Origin: an uncultured Lachnospiraceae bacterium
GTDB taxonomy: Bacteria > Bacillota > Clostridia > Lachnospirales > Lachnospiraceae
Length of the DNA: 8,317 bases
Direction of reading: 5' to 3'
Assembly (NCBI GenBank): GCA_947628025.1
Contig: CANQYH010000133.1
Span: 1-8,317, forward strand
The translations under genes and the position numbers were made by a program. Below the pieces are notes generated by a model. The model was not told where the DNA came from and made no database searches. It worked only from the letters and a program-made list of their open reading frames with translations. This document shows, one piece after another, positions 1 through 6,537 of this stretch; within the stretch, counting starts at the first letter, position 1; each line of letters begins with the position of its first letter.

Positions 1-1212
1 GGCAAGGCCAGCGCCCACGGCGAGCCGCTGGGCGACGACAATATCCGGGAGATGAAAGAATTCCTGGAGTGGCCGTCCCAGGAGTCGTTCTATGTGCCGG
101 AGGAAGTCTACGCCCATTACCGGGCGCTGGCGGACAGCAAGGTGGACGCGGAAAACGCGTGGAACGTGATGTTTGCCGCCTACTGCCAGGAGTATCCGGA
201 GATGGAGCAGCTCTGGAACCAGTACCACGACGAAAAAGCCGCCGAGATTTTCTGGGACGACGCGGATTTCTGGAAACAGTCGGAGAAACCGGAAGCGACC
301 CGGAACCTGTCCGGCAAGGTGATCAATTACATGAAGGACAAGCTGCCGAACCTGTTCGGCGGTTCCGCGGACCTGGCTCCGTCCAACAAGACCAATATGT
401 CCGGCGCGGGAGATTTCTCCGCCGCGACGCCGGAGGGGCGCAACCTCCATTTCGGCGTCCGCGAGCAGGCCATGTCCGCCATCGGCAACGGGCTGGCGCT
501 CCACGGCGGCCTGAAACCCTATGTGGCTACGTTCTTCGTATTCAGCGATTACACGAAGCCCATGGCGCGGCTTTCCGCGATCATGGGGCTGCCGCTGACC
601 TTTGTGTTCAGCCATGACAGCATCGGCGTGGGCGAGGACGGCCCGACCCACGAGCCGGTGGAGCAGATGGCGATGCTGCGGGCCTTGCCCAATTTCCATG
701 TGTTCCGTCCCTGCGACGCGGTAGAGACGGCGGCGGCCTGGTACAGCGCCATGACTTCCACGAAGACGCCGACCGCCCTGGTGCTGACGAGGCAGAATCT
801 GGCTCCGATGCCGGGCAGCAGCCGGGAAGCGCTGAAAGGCGGCTATGTGACCGACGACTGCGAGGGCACGCCGGATGTGATCCTGATCGCCAGCGGTTCC
901 GAGGTGGAGCTGGCGGTGAAAGCGAAAGCGGTCCTGGCGGAGGACGGCACAAAAGTGCGCGTGGTATCGATGCCCTGCATGGATCTGTTCGAGGAACAGA
1001 GCGCGGAGTACAAGGAGTCGGTGCTTCCGAAGAGCGTCCGCAAGCGCGTGGCTATCGAGGCGCTCAGCGATTTCGGCTGGGGCAAGTACGTGGGCCTGGA
1101 CGGCGCGTGCGTGACGATGACGGGCTTCGGTGCCAGCGGGCCTTACGCGAAGCTGTTCGAGCATTTCGGATTCACCGTGGACCATGTGGTCGAGACAGTG
1201 AGATCGCTGTAA
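1..1212 (+). CDS. tkt: Transketolase, C-terminal 403 residues (5' end outside window)
   Basis: Transketolase moves a two-carbon ketol unit between sugar phosphates (xylulose-5-P to ribose-5-P or erythrose-4-P) in the cytoplasmic non-oxidative pentose phosphate pathway, using thiamine diphosphate. The frame is open from base 1, so the first in-frame ATG (52) is internal. About 250 N-terminal residues, including the diphosphate-binding GDG region, are missing. Visible family motifs, numbered from the first residue in the window, are HGEPLGDD at 6-13 (active-site His loop), LFGGSADLAPSN at 118-129, and HFGVREQAMSAIGNG at 150-164. Glu155 in the last of these is the expected catalytic Glu that activates the cofactor. 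SHDSIGVGEDGPTHEPVEQ at 204-222 and RPCD at 236-239 line the substrate site. The C-terminal domain is complete and ends at TAA. The next gene is a transaldolase, which fits the pathway. I see no terminator directly after the stop. The identification is very secure. Confidence 0.97.
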   Translation, partial: GKASAHGEPLGDDNIREMKEFLEWPSQESFYVPEEVYAHYRALADSKVDAENAWNVMFAAYCQEYPEMEQLWNQYHDEKAAEIFWDDADFWKQSEKPEATRNLSGKVINYMKDKLPNLFGGSADLAPSNKTNMSGAGDFSAATPEGRNLHFGVREQAMSAIGNGLALHGGLKPYVATFFVFSDYTKPMARLSAIMGLPLTFVFSHDSIGVGEDGPTHEPVEQMAMLRALPNFHVFRPCDAVETAAAWYSAMTSTKTPTALVLTRQNLAPMPGSSREALKGGYVTDDCEGTPDVILIASGSEVELAVKAKAVLAEDGTKVRVVSMPCMDLFEEQSAEYKESVLPKSVRKRVAIEALSDFGWGKYVGLDGACVTMTGFGASGPYAKLFEHFGFTVDHVVETVRSL

Positions 1213-1236
1213 GGACAGCCCGTTTATAGAAGTCAG

Positions 1237-1302
1237 GGTTATCCGAGAGGCATGTTTATATAATAAGGTTACATGGTTACAGGTTATGGGCTGCAGGTTA
1301 CA
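1237..1302 (+). promoter_or_regulatory. TATAAT box with clustered GGTTA(CA) repeats upstream of transaldolase
   Basis: A perfect TATAAT lies at 1259-1264 in an AT-rich patch between transketolase and transaldolase, but there is no good -35 at 16-18 bases upstream. GGTTACA occurs exactly at 1267, 1275 and 1296. Related words are GGTTATG at 1282 and GGTTAT at 1237. The copies at 1267, 1275 and 1282 are 8 and 7 bases apart and begin just downstream of the -10-like box, where a repressor or an RNA-binding protein could act. The promoter and operator reading is inference; the repeats themselves are directly visible. Confidence 0.35.
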
Positions 1303-1317
1303 ACCGGATATCTGTTG

Positions 1318-1382
1318 CTGCCTGCCGCGGACCGCTCGGGATGGGGGAATCGGCGGTTCTGCGGACCCGGCAGGGCAGGCAG
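1318..1382 (+). other. Strong hairpin in the leader of the transaldolase gene
   Basis: CTGCCTG (1318-1324) pairs with CAGGCAG (1376-1382). Directly inside, CCGCGGACCGC (1325-1335) pairs with GCGGTTCTGCGG (1353-1364), with one bulged base and one G-U pair. The two helices would stack, leaving an 11-base bulge at 1365-1375 on the 3' side and a 17-base loop. No T-run follows, so this is not an ordinary Rho-independent terminator. It may stabilise the 3' end of the transketolase message or fold in the leader RNA of the transaldolase. The function is unknown. Confidence 0.45.
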
Positions 1383-1416
1383 ATGAAAGCCGGGGTAAGA
1401 AAGGAGAACATTCATC

Positions 1417-2070
1417 ATGAGATTTTTTATTGACACAGCTAATGTAGACGAGATCCGCGAGGCCAACGCCATGGGCATCATCTGCGGAGTTACCACCAAT
1501 CCTTCCCTGATCGCCAAGGAGGGCCGGGATTTCAAGCAGGTCATCGCGGAGATCGCCTCCATCGTAGACGGCCCCATCAGCGGCGAGGTGAAAGCGACGA
1601 CGACGGACGCCGAGGGCATGATCAAGGAGGGCCGTGAGATCGCGGCGATCCATCCGAACATGGTCGTGAAGATCCCGATGACGACGGAGGGTCTGAAAGC
1701 GGTCAAGGTCCTGGCGTCTGAGGGCATTAAGACCAATGTGACGCTGGTATTCACGACGGCGCAGGCGCTTCTGGCGGCGAGAGCCGGAGCGACCTACGTG
1801 TCCCCGTTCGTGGGCCGTCTGGACGATATCTCCATGCCGGGCGTGGAACTGATCGAGGACATCGCCGACGTATTTATCACGCATGACATCGAGACGCAGA
1901 TCATCGCGGCCAGCATCCGCCACGCGATCCATGTGATCGACTGTGCGAGAGCCGGCGCCGACATCGCCACGGTTCCCTATAAGGTGCTGATGCAGATGAC
2001 GAAGCATCCGCTGACCGACGCGGGTATCGAGAAGTTCAAGAAAGATTATATCGCGGTATTCGGCGAGTAA
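1417..2070 (+). CDS. tal: Transaldolase of the small TalC/MipB type (217 aa)
   Basis: This cytoplasmic Schiff-base aldolase transfers a dihydroxyacetone unit between sedoheptulose-7-P and glyceraldehyde-3-P in the non-oxidative pentose phosphate pathway. The length fits the short TalC/fructose-6-P aldolase (FSA) group. The (beta/alpha)8 motifs are present: FFIDTAN at 3-9, GVTTNPSLI at 24-32, and VVKIPMT at 83-89 with the Schiff-base lysine Lys85. Two positions separate transaldolase from FSA. Glu57 in SGEVKAT is Gln in E. coli FSA, and Phe131 in SPFVGRLD is Tyr in FSA. Both point to true transaldolase. The start is fixed by AAGGAGAA at 1401-1408, eight bases before the ATG. It lies 204 bases after transketolase and ends just before a clear terminator. 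The substrate call rests on the two residues and the neighbour. Confidence 0.95.
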   Translation: MRFFIDTANVDEIREANAMGIICGVTTNPSLIAKEGRDFKQVIAEIASIVDGPISGEVKATTTDAEGMIKEGREIAAIHPNMVVKIPMTTEGLKAVKVLASEGIKTNVTLVFTTAQALLAARAGATYVSPFVGRLDDISMPGVELIEDIADVFITHDIETQIIAASIRHAIHVIDCARAGADIATVPYKVLMQMTKHPLTDAGIEKFKKDYIAVFGE

Positions 2071-2080
2071 AGGTGGGACG

Positions 2081-2146
2081 AGGGCTGCAGCAGCGCGGAC
2101 GGGAGATTTCTGACGACAGGCCGGGTCTGCGGCAGCCCTGTTTTTT
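2081..2146 (+). terminator. Rho-independent terminator after transaldolase
   Basis: AGGGCTGC (2081-2088) is the exact reverse complement of GCAGCCCT (2132-2139). After one mismatch the stem continues with GCAG/CTGC. Six T residues follow at 2141-2146. The loop is unusually long (over 30 bases), with possible further pairing inside. It lies 11 bases after the transaldolase stop and closes the pentose phosphate unit. Confidence 0.75.
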
Positions 2147-2160
2147 GTTCACACGAGGTT

Positions 2161-2166
2161 TATGAT
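2161..2166 (+). promoter_or_regulatory. Possible -10 box for the small membrane protein
   Basis: TATGAT lies directly after the terminator and 20 bases before the ATG at 2187. No convincing -35 is present at the usual distance, so this is a weak call. It is supported mainly by the need for a new promoter after the terminator. Confidence 0.25.
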
Positions 2167-2186
2167 TTGATAGAAGAGGACGTATC

Positions 2187-2696
2187 ATGACAAGGAAAGA
2201 AATGGTGTTTACCCAGCTGTGCTTTATCCTGTGGTTCGTGGATTTCAATGTGCAGGGGATCGACGTCCTGCCGGATTTTCTGGGAATCATTTTTTTAGCC
2301 TGCGCCCTGTACAGCATGGCGAAAAGCGGAGAGATCAAAACGCTGCTGATCCCGCTTCTGGGGATCCTCTGCGTGGATTTCGGCGCTCACTGGTTCCTGG
2401 ATTTTGAACTGCCCTATGAGATACTGGCCGTCAGGATCGTGGCCGGCATTATGATCTTTTTGTATTTTGGCCTTATAATGATGCGCTTGCGGGAGCAGGA
2501 TCCGGGCATCGCGACGGGCGTCGAGGTCTGCCGGATGGCCTATCTCGCGCTGCTGATCCTGGACTACGTTTCCCTGGAGCTGGTGATCTTTCCGCTGATG
2601 CTGGCGGAGGTAGCCGGCGGCTGGATCATCACGCTGGCGCTGGTGATCCTTTTGTGCCGGGCGAAGCCTGTGGAGGCGAAGAAGCTGGCGGCGTGA
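2187..2696 (+). CDS. Small multi-pass membrane protein of unknown function (169 aa)
   Basis: I do not recognise a named function. The protein is very hydrophobic, with likely membrane segments at about residues 31-46, 51-66, 78-99, 117-137 and 143-159, plus a weakly hydrophobic N-terminal stretch at 9-20. Short charged loops (AKSGE at 45-49; MRLREQD at 99-105) separate them, and the tail AKPVEAKK is basic. The early motif GIDVLPDFLG (24-33), before the first strong helix, recalls small uncharacterised clostridial membrane proteins, but I cannot name the family. GAGGA at 2176-2180, six bases before the ATG, supports the start. It stands alone between a terminator and a gap of about 244 bases, so the context gives no clue to its role. 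The hydrophobic pattern and ribosome-binding site make it a credible gene. Confidence 0.8.
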   Translation: MTRKEMVFTQLCFILWFVDFNVQGIDVLPDFLGIIFLACALYSMAKSGEIKTLLIPLLGILCVDFGAHWFLDFELPYEILAVRIVAGIMIFLYFGLIMMRLREQDPGIATGVEVCRMAYLALLILDYVSLELVIFPLMLAEVAGGWIITLALVILLCRAKPVEAKKLAA

Positions 2697-2940
2697 GGCG
2701 GAGGTCTGCTTTTTGTGGGGCCTTTTGCAGGAATGGCGGGTCTGCGGGAAGCGGTACGTCTGAAAACATTTTTGCAGACCGGGCGTCCGGCGGGGCTGCA
2801 GGCAGAGACCTTGTGTGCGTCAGGTATTCCGGAGGGAGCGCCGGGTTTAAGGTGGGACGTCCGGATGCGTGCCGGTTGGGTACCGGCTGCGGACGCCTGG
2901 GCAGAATGTGGAGCTGGAAAAGCAGCAGGAGGGTGAACAT
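2697..2940. other. Intergenic stretch without a convincing gene
   Basis: These 244 bases contain short open frames in several phases but none with a ribosome-binding site or protein-like composition. GGTCTGC (2703-2709 and 2739-2745) and its reverse complement GCAGACC (2774-2780) could form alternative stems, but no T-run follows them. An 11-base word, AAGGTGGGACG (2849-2859), also occurs just after the transaldolase gene (2070-2080). The stretch ends with a strong AGGAGGGTGAAC ribosome-binding site for the next gene. I see no clear promoter. Confidence 0.5.
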
Positions 2941-3255
2941 ATGCAGAAAGGGTTATACATATCCGCCCGGCGTTTGAGGTCCCCGGAACCATCACAGCCC
3001 GGGGGACAGCAGCGCTACTGCCGCCGCTGCCTGCTCAGCGAGATGACGGGACAGGAAACCATTTATCAGAGTATCCAGCGCCTGCGGGCCGCGATGCCGG
3101 AAAAAGAACGGGCGTCGGATGAGGAATATGCGGCGCGGCTTGCGGTGTGCCGGGAGTGCCGGTTCCTGGATCACGCTACCTGTATGCAGTGCGGCTGCTA
3201 TGCGGAAGTGCGGGCGCTGAAGCGGTCGGTCCGCTGTCCGGCGAAAAAATGGTGA
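2941..3255 (+). CDS. Small cysteine-rich, DUF6171-like protein (104 aa)
   Basis: The function is unknown. Eight cysteines are laid out as CRRC (27-30), CREC (70-73), CMQCGC (81-86) and a final C99-P near the C-terminal Trp. This is the pattern of one or two small zinc-binding knuckles. The order CRRCLL, a helical stretch with EEYAARL (61-67), then the CxxC-x7-CxxCGCY.E.RA block and CP..W resembles the uncharacterised DUF6171 group common in Lachnospiraceae; that match is from memory. There is no signal peptide or membrane segment, so it should be cytoplasmic. The start at 2941 is chosen over an in-frame ATG at 2869 because AGGAGG (2927-2932) sits eight bases upstream of 2941. A terminator follows. 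Zinc binding and any nucleic-acid role are inference. Confidence 0.78.
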   Translation: MQKGLYISARRLRSPEPSQPGGQQRYCRRCLLSEMTGQETIYQSIQRLRAAMPEKERASDEEYAARLAVCRECRFLDHATCMQCGCYAEVRALKRSVRCPAKKW

Positions 3256-3303
3256 ATTGGTCCCGGACTTTCTGTGCGTTCATTGCTATATGATTTATTA
3301 GGA

Positions 3304-3347
3304 CCCCGTCAGGATGCTTCTCTTGCTTCTTGTAAACGGGGCTTTTT
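3304..3347 (+). terminator. Rho-independent terminator after the cysteine-rich gene
   Basis: CCCCGT (3304-3309) pairs with ACGGGG (3336-3341) and is followed by C and five T residues. Inside, CAGGA (3310-3314) can pair with TCTTG (3328-3332) with one G-U pair, which lengthens the stem across a small bulge. It separates the small gene from the lyase. Confidence 0.75.
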
Positions 3348-3360
3348 CGTGCTAATATCG

Positions 3361-3369
3361 TGGTATAAA
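3361..3369 (+). promoter_or_regulatory. Possible extended -10 promoter for the lyase
   Basis: TGGTATAAA carries the TGn extension before a TATAAA box, about 70 bases before the lyase start and just after the terminator. The -35 region is poor, as often accepted for extended -10 promoters. No catabolite-response (cre) or sugar-regulator site was recognised nearby. Confidence 0.35.
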
Positions 3370-3440
3370 AATAAAATCGTTGGTCCGGATGTTTGGGCAG
3401 CTGCGGGGGACGGAGCAGGGACCGGCAAAAGGAGCGGAAT

Positions 3441-5696
3441 ATGAGAAAACGAACGATCGGGTGGATCGCGAAAACGGCGGCGGCCGTACTGACGGCCAGC
3501 CTGGCATTGTCAGCATGCGGGAGCGCGGATTCCGGAAATGGCCGGGGCAGCGCGGGTACGGCGGAAACGCAAGTGTCCGGAAACAGGGAAAGCGCGAGCC
3601 GGACAGCGGCGCAGGAGTCCGCGGGCCAGACGGCCGGCGGGCAGGAGACGGACGCGCAGGAACCATCGCAGGCGGAAAGTGCGCAGGAACCGTCACAGTC
3701 AGAGAGCGCGCAGCCGTCGGAGAGCGAGGCAAACGGCGAGACGGAGACAGGAGATCCTGCGTCGGAAACCACCGCGGCGGAAGAGTTTGTCACGACAGTC
3801 TATGGGGAACTGTCCTCGATCGGAATCCGCGCGGAGGCGGAGAGTTATTCCGACCGGGCGCTGACGGCGGTGCAGGCGGCGGAGGGCGTTTTTGTCAGCT
3901 GGCGGTGTTACGAGGAAGATTCGGCGGACATTTCCTTTACGCTTATGCGGAATGGGGAGACGGTCTATACCGGGAACCGCACCTGTTTTATGGACGCGTC
4001 CGGAAAGGCGGGCGACGTCTATAAGCTGACGGCCAGCGAGGGATTGTCGGCGGAGGGCGAGGAGACGAAAGCCTGGGGAAACGTTTACCAGGAGCTCACG
4101 TTGCAGGTACCGCCGGACCAGAATATGCCGGATCCCGGAGCAGCCACGTTTGCGGCCAACGATATGTCGGTGGGCGATCTGGACGGCGACGGGGAGCTGG
4201 AGCTGATCGTGAAGTGGTACCCCAGCAACGCCCAGGACAATTCCAAGGACGGTTACACAGGCACGACGATCCTGGACGCTTACGATATCGATCTGGCGGA
4301 GGGCACGGCGAAGCTGATGTGGCGGATCGATCTGGGAATCAATATCCGCTCCGGGGCTCATTATACCCAGTTCCAGGTGTGGGATTACGACGGGGACGGG
4401 AAAGCGGAGCTGATCTGCAAGACCGCCGACGGTTCCACTACGTATGACGCGAATTTGCAGGAAACGGGCCATGTGGGGGCTGTCAGCATGGCGCAGCTGC
4501 GCACGGACCTGAAAGGGAAACCGGCGGATTATGATTTCCGGCAGCATATGGGGCGCAAGGGCCGGATCGTGCTGGGGCAGGAATATCTGACGGCCTTTGA
4601 CGGCGAGACGGGAGAGATCATCGATACGGTGGAATATGTGCCAGAGCGGGGACCTTACGACGAAGCGACGGGAACCTACGACACCCGGTACTGGGGCCTG
4701 AAAAACGGTTCTCCCGCGGAGAAAAACGACGGTTACGCCAACCGCGCCGACCGTTTCCTGGCGGGGACCGCGTATCTGGACGACGGTTCGGCCAGCGCGA
4801 TCTTTGCCAGGGGCTACTATGGCCGGAGCGCGATTACCGCGTGGAAGCTCGTGGACGGGAAGCTGCAGATGCAGTGGGCCTTTGACATTCCCAGCGATCA
4901 TCCGTACGCGGCCCAGGGCAATCATCAGCTTTCCATCAATGATGTGGACGGCGACGGTTACGACGAGATCATCTACGGTTCTTTGGCGGTGGACCATGAT
5001 GGACAGGCTATGTATGCGACGGGGCTGGGCCATGGCGATGCCATGCACGTAAGCGACTGGAACGGGGACGGGCGGCTGGAAGTCTACGGCGTTCATGAGG
5101 AGACCGAAGCGGAGTACGGGATGGAGCTGCACGATGCCGAGACCGGAGAGATCCTGTGGGGGTATTTCACGGGCAAGGACACGGGCCGGGGCGTGGCGGC
5201 GGACATCGATCCGAACCATGAGGGCGCGGAGATGTGGAGCAACGCCATGGACGGGACCTATGACTGCAGCGGCAACCTGCTTTATGCAAAGCATCCCAGC
5301 GTGAATTTCTCCATTTATTGGGACGGGGACCTGCAGATGGAACTGTTCGACTATGAGGACGGGAACCTGCTGACGCCCCAGGTGCAGAAATGGGATCCGG
5401 ATACGCTGGCTTCCGACGTGCTGCTGGAGGCGGCGGGAGCGACGTTGAACAACGGCACCAAGGGCAACGCCGGCCTGGTAGCGGACATCTGCGGCGACTG
5501 GCGGGAGGAATTCATCGTCCGCGACGCGACGGATCCCGCAAAGATCCGCGTTTACAGCACGAACCTGGCGACGGACTATGTATTTCCGTGCCTGCTGACC
5601 GACCGGACCTACCGGGAGGGCGTGGCATGGCAGAATTCCGGGTACAACCAGCCGGCGAACCTGCCATATCTTTTGACGGCGGAGCTGAGCCGCTGA
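3441..5696 (+). CDS. Rhamnogalacturonan lyase, polysaccharide lyase family 11, lipoprotein (751 aa)
   Basis: The enzyme cleaves the rhamnose-galacturonic acid backbone of pectin (rhamnogalacturonan I) by beta-elimination, as in Bacillus YesW/YesX. The N-terminus MRKR plus a hydrophobic stretch ends in the lipobox LSAC with Cys26, so it should be lipid-anchored outside the cell. Residues 27-115 form a Gly/Ser/Gln/Glu-rich linker. A beta-sandwich domain follows, with DRALTAVQAAEGVFVSWR at 138-155. The eight-bladed propeller starts near 235 and shows calcium-type motifs DLDGDGE (246), DYDGDGK (315), DVDGDGY (501) and DWNGDGR (539). Other hallmarks are RSGAHYTQF (303-311), GLGHGDAMH (528-536), GRGVAADIDP (582-591) and LNNGTKGN (669-676). 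Arg583, Lys674 and Tyr735 match active-site residues I recall for YesW. AGGAG at 3430-3434 fixes the start. The family is secure; endo versus exo mode cannot be told. Confidence 0.95.
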   Translation: MRKRTIGWIAKTAAAVLTASLALSACGSADSGNGRGSAGTAETQVSGNRESASRTAAQESAGQTAGGQETDAQEPSQAESAQEPSQSESAQPSESEANGETETGDPASETTAAEEFVTTVYGELSSIGIRAEAESYSDRALTAVQAAEGVFVSWRCYEEDSADISFTLMRNGETVYTGNRTCFMDASGKAGDVYKLTASEGLSAEGEETKAWGNVYQELTLQVPPDQNMPDPGAATFAANDMSVGDLDGDGELELIVKWYPSNAQDNSKDGYTGTTILDAYDIDLAEGTAKLMWRIDLGINIRSGAHYTQFQVWDYDGDGKAELICKTADGSTTYDANLQETGHVGAVSMAQLRTDLKGKPADYDFRQHMGRKGRIVLGQEYLTAFDGETGEIIDTVEYVPERGPYDEATGTYDTRYWGLKNGSPAEKNDGYANRADRFLAGTAYLDDGSASAIFARGYYGRSAITAWKLVDGKLQMQWAFDIPSDHPYAAQGNHQLSINDVDGDGYDEIIYGSLAVDHDGQAMYATGLGHGDAMHVSDWNGDGRLEVYGVHEETEAEYGMELHDAETGEILWGYFTGKDTGRGVAADIDPNHEGAEMWSNAMDGTYDCSGNLLYAKHPSVNFSIYWDGDLQMELFDYEDGNLLTPQVQKWDPDTLASDVLLEAAGATLNNGTKGNAGLVADICGDWREEFIVRDATDPAKIRVYSTNLATDYVFPCLLTDRTYREGVAWQNSGYNQPANLPYLLTAELSR
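3654..3728 (+). repeat. 27-base tandem repeat in the lyase linker
   Basis: Two 27-base units (3654-3680 and 3681-3707) and a shortened third (3708-3728) encode AQEPSQAES, AQEPSQSES and AQPSESE. The units differ mainly at third positions, so the peptide is better kept than the DNA. The stretch lies in the disordered linker between the lipid-anchored cysteine and the catalytic domains, and its length may vary among strains. Confidence 0.75.
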
Positions 5697-5750
5697 GGGG
5701 TACCGTTTCCGACCGGAGGCGCAGGGGACGCACAAATGTATAAATTGTAG

Positions 5751-5779
5751 TTGCAATCCGGAAATAATTGTGGTAAAAA
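5751..5779 (+). promoter_or_regulatory. Possible promoter for the AIM24-family gene
   Basis: TTGCAA (5751-5756) and TAAAAA (5774-5779) are spaced by 17 bases in an AT-rich island (about 5731-5820) that contrasts with the GC-rich genes on either side. The -10 is imperfect (four of six matches). No terminator was found between the lyase stop and this point, so read-through from the lyase is also possible. Confidence 0.35.
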
Positions 5780-5832
5780 TTTAATGGCAGCGGATGTTTC
5801 TGCAAAATAATTACATATAAGGGGGATTTATC

Positions 5833-6513
5833 ATGCGTTACGAAGTAAAGGGAGATACTTTGCCGGTCGTGATCTGCTATCTGAATGACGGCGAAAAAAT
5901 GGTCACAGAGCGCGGATCCATGAGCTGGATGTCTTCGAACATGAAGATGGAGACGACGACCAACGGCGGCGTGGGCAAGGCGTTCGGCCGGATGTTCGCG
6001 GGAGAGGCTTTGTTCCAGAATATCTACGCGGCGCAGAATGGAGACGGGATGATCGCGTTCGCGTCCAGTTTCCCCGGCACGATCATGCCGGTAGAGATCG
6101 GTCCGGGAAAAGAACTGGTCGTGCAGAAATCCGGGTTCCTGGCCTCGGAGATGAGCGTGAACCTCTCCATGTTCTTCCAGAAGAAATTCGGAGCGGGACT
6201 GTTTGGCGGCGAGGGTTTTATCCTGCAGAAGCTGTCCGGGCAGGGCGTCGCGTTTTTGGAATTTGACGGTTATATTGCCGAGTACGATCTGCAGCCGGGA
6301 CAGCAGCTTTTGGTGGATACCGGTTATCTGGCGGCGATGGAGGCGACCTGCTCCATCGATATCCAGAAGATCTCCGGCGTGAAGAACATCCTGTTCGGCG
6401 GCGAGGGTCTGTTTAATACGGTGATTACGGGACCGGGACATGTATGGCTGCAGACCATGCCGATCTCCGCGGTGGCTTCCGAGATCCTGCGGTTCATGCC
6501 GTCCAGCAAGTAA
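5833..6513 (+). CDS. AIM24 / TIGR00266-family protein (226 aa)
   Basis: This is a member of the AIM24 family (Pfam PF01987; TIGR00266), a beta-rich fold compared with the TRAP protein. The bacterial role is not established; the yeast member is a mitochondrial inner-membrane protein. Length and motifs fit: an opening beta-strand segment, GSMSWMSSNMKMET (28-41), GEALFQNIY (57-65), FPGTIMPVEI (80-89), and two related Gly-rich blocks, LFGGEGFILQKLSGQG (123-138) and LFGGEGLFNTVITGPGHVWLQT (187-208). These may reflect an internal duplication. There is no signal peptide or clear membrane helix, so a cytoplasmic place is likely. AAGGGGG at 5819-5825 supports the start. It sits alone between an AT-rich promoter region and a terminator, and no neighbour explains its function. 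Family assignment is secure; function is open. Confidence 0.92.
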   Translation: MRYEVKGDTLPVVICYLNDGEKMVTERGSMSWMSSNMKMETTTNGGVGKAFGRMFAGEALFQNIYAAQNGDGMIAFASSFPGTIMPVEIGPGKELVVQKSGFLASEMSVNLSMFFQKKFGAGLFGGEGFILQKLSGQGVAFLEFDGYIAEYDLQPGQQLLVDTGYLAAMEATCSIDIQKISGVKNILFGGEGLFNTVITGPGHVWLQTMPISAVASEILRFMPSSK

Positions 6514-6537
6514 GAGAGCGGGGGCAGGCTTCGGTAC

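Noticed and set aside
2869..2940. An upstream ATG extending the cysteine-rich protein by 24 residues
   Set aside because: It has no ribosome-binding site, whereas the ATG at 2941 has a near-perfect one at the right distance.
2654..2977. Small + strand open frames between the membrane protein and the cysteine-rich gene (for example 2715-2936)
   Set aside because: They lack ribosome-binding sites, overlap each other, and have biased, unstructured composition. The strong AGGAGG at 2927-2932 belongs to the gene starting at 2941.
3393..3440. An upstream ATG extending the lyase by 16 residues
   Set aside because: It would place charged residues before the signal peptide. AGGAG before 3441 and the standard lipoprotein leader support 3441.
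3699..5756. A 685-residue open frame on the minus strand
   Set aside because: It is antisense to the secure family 11 lyase and shows no protein family features.
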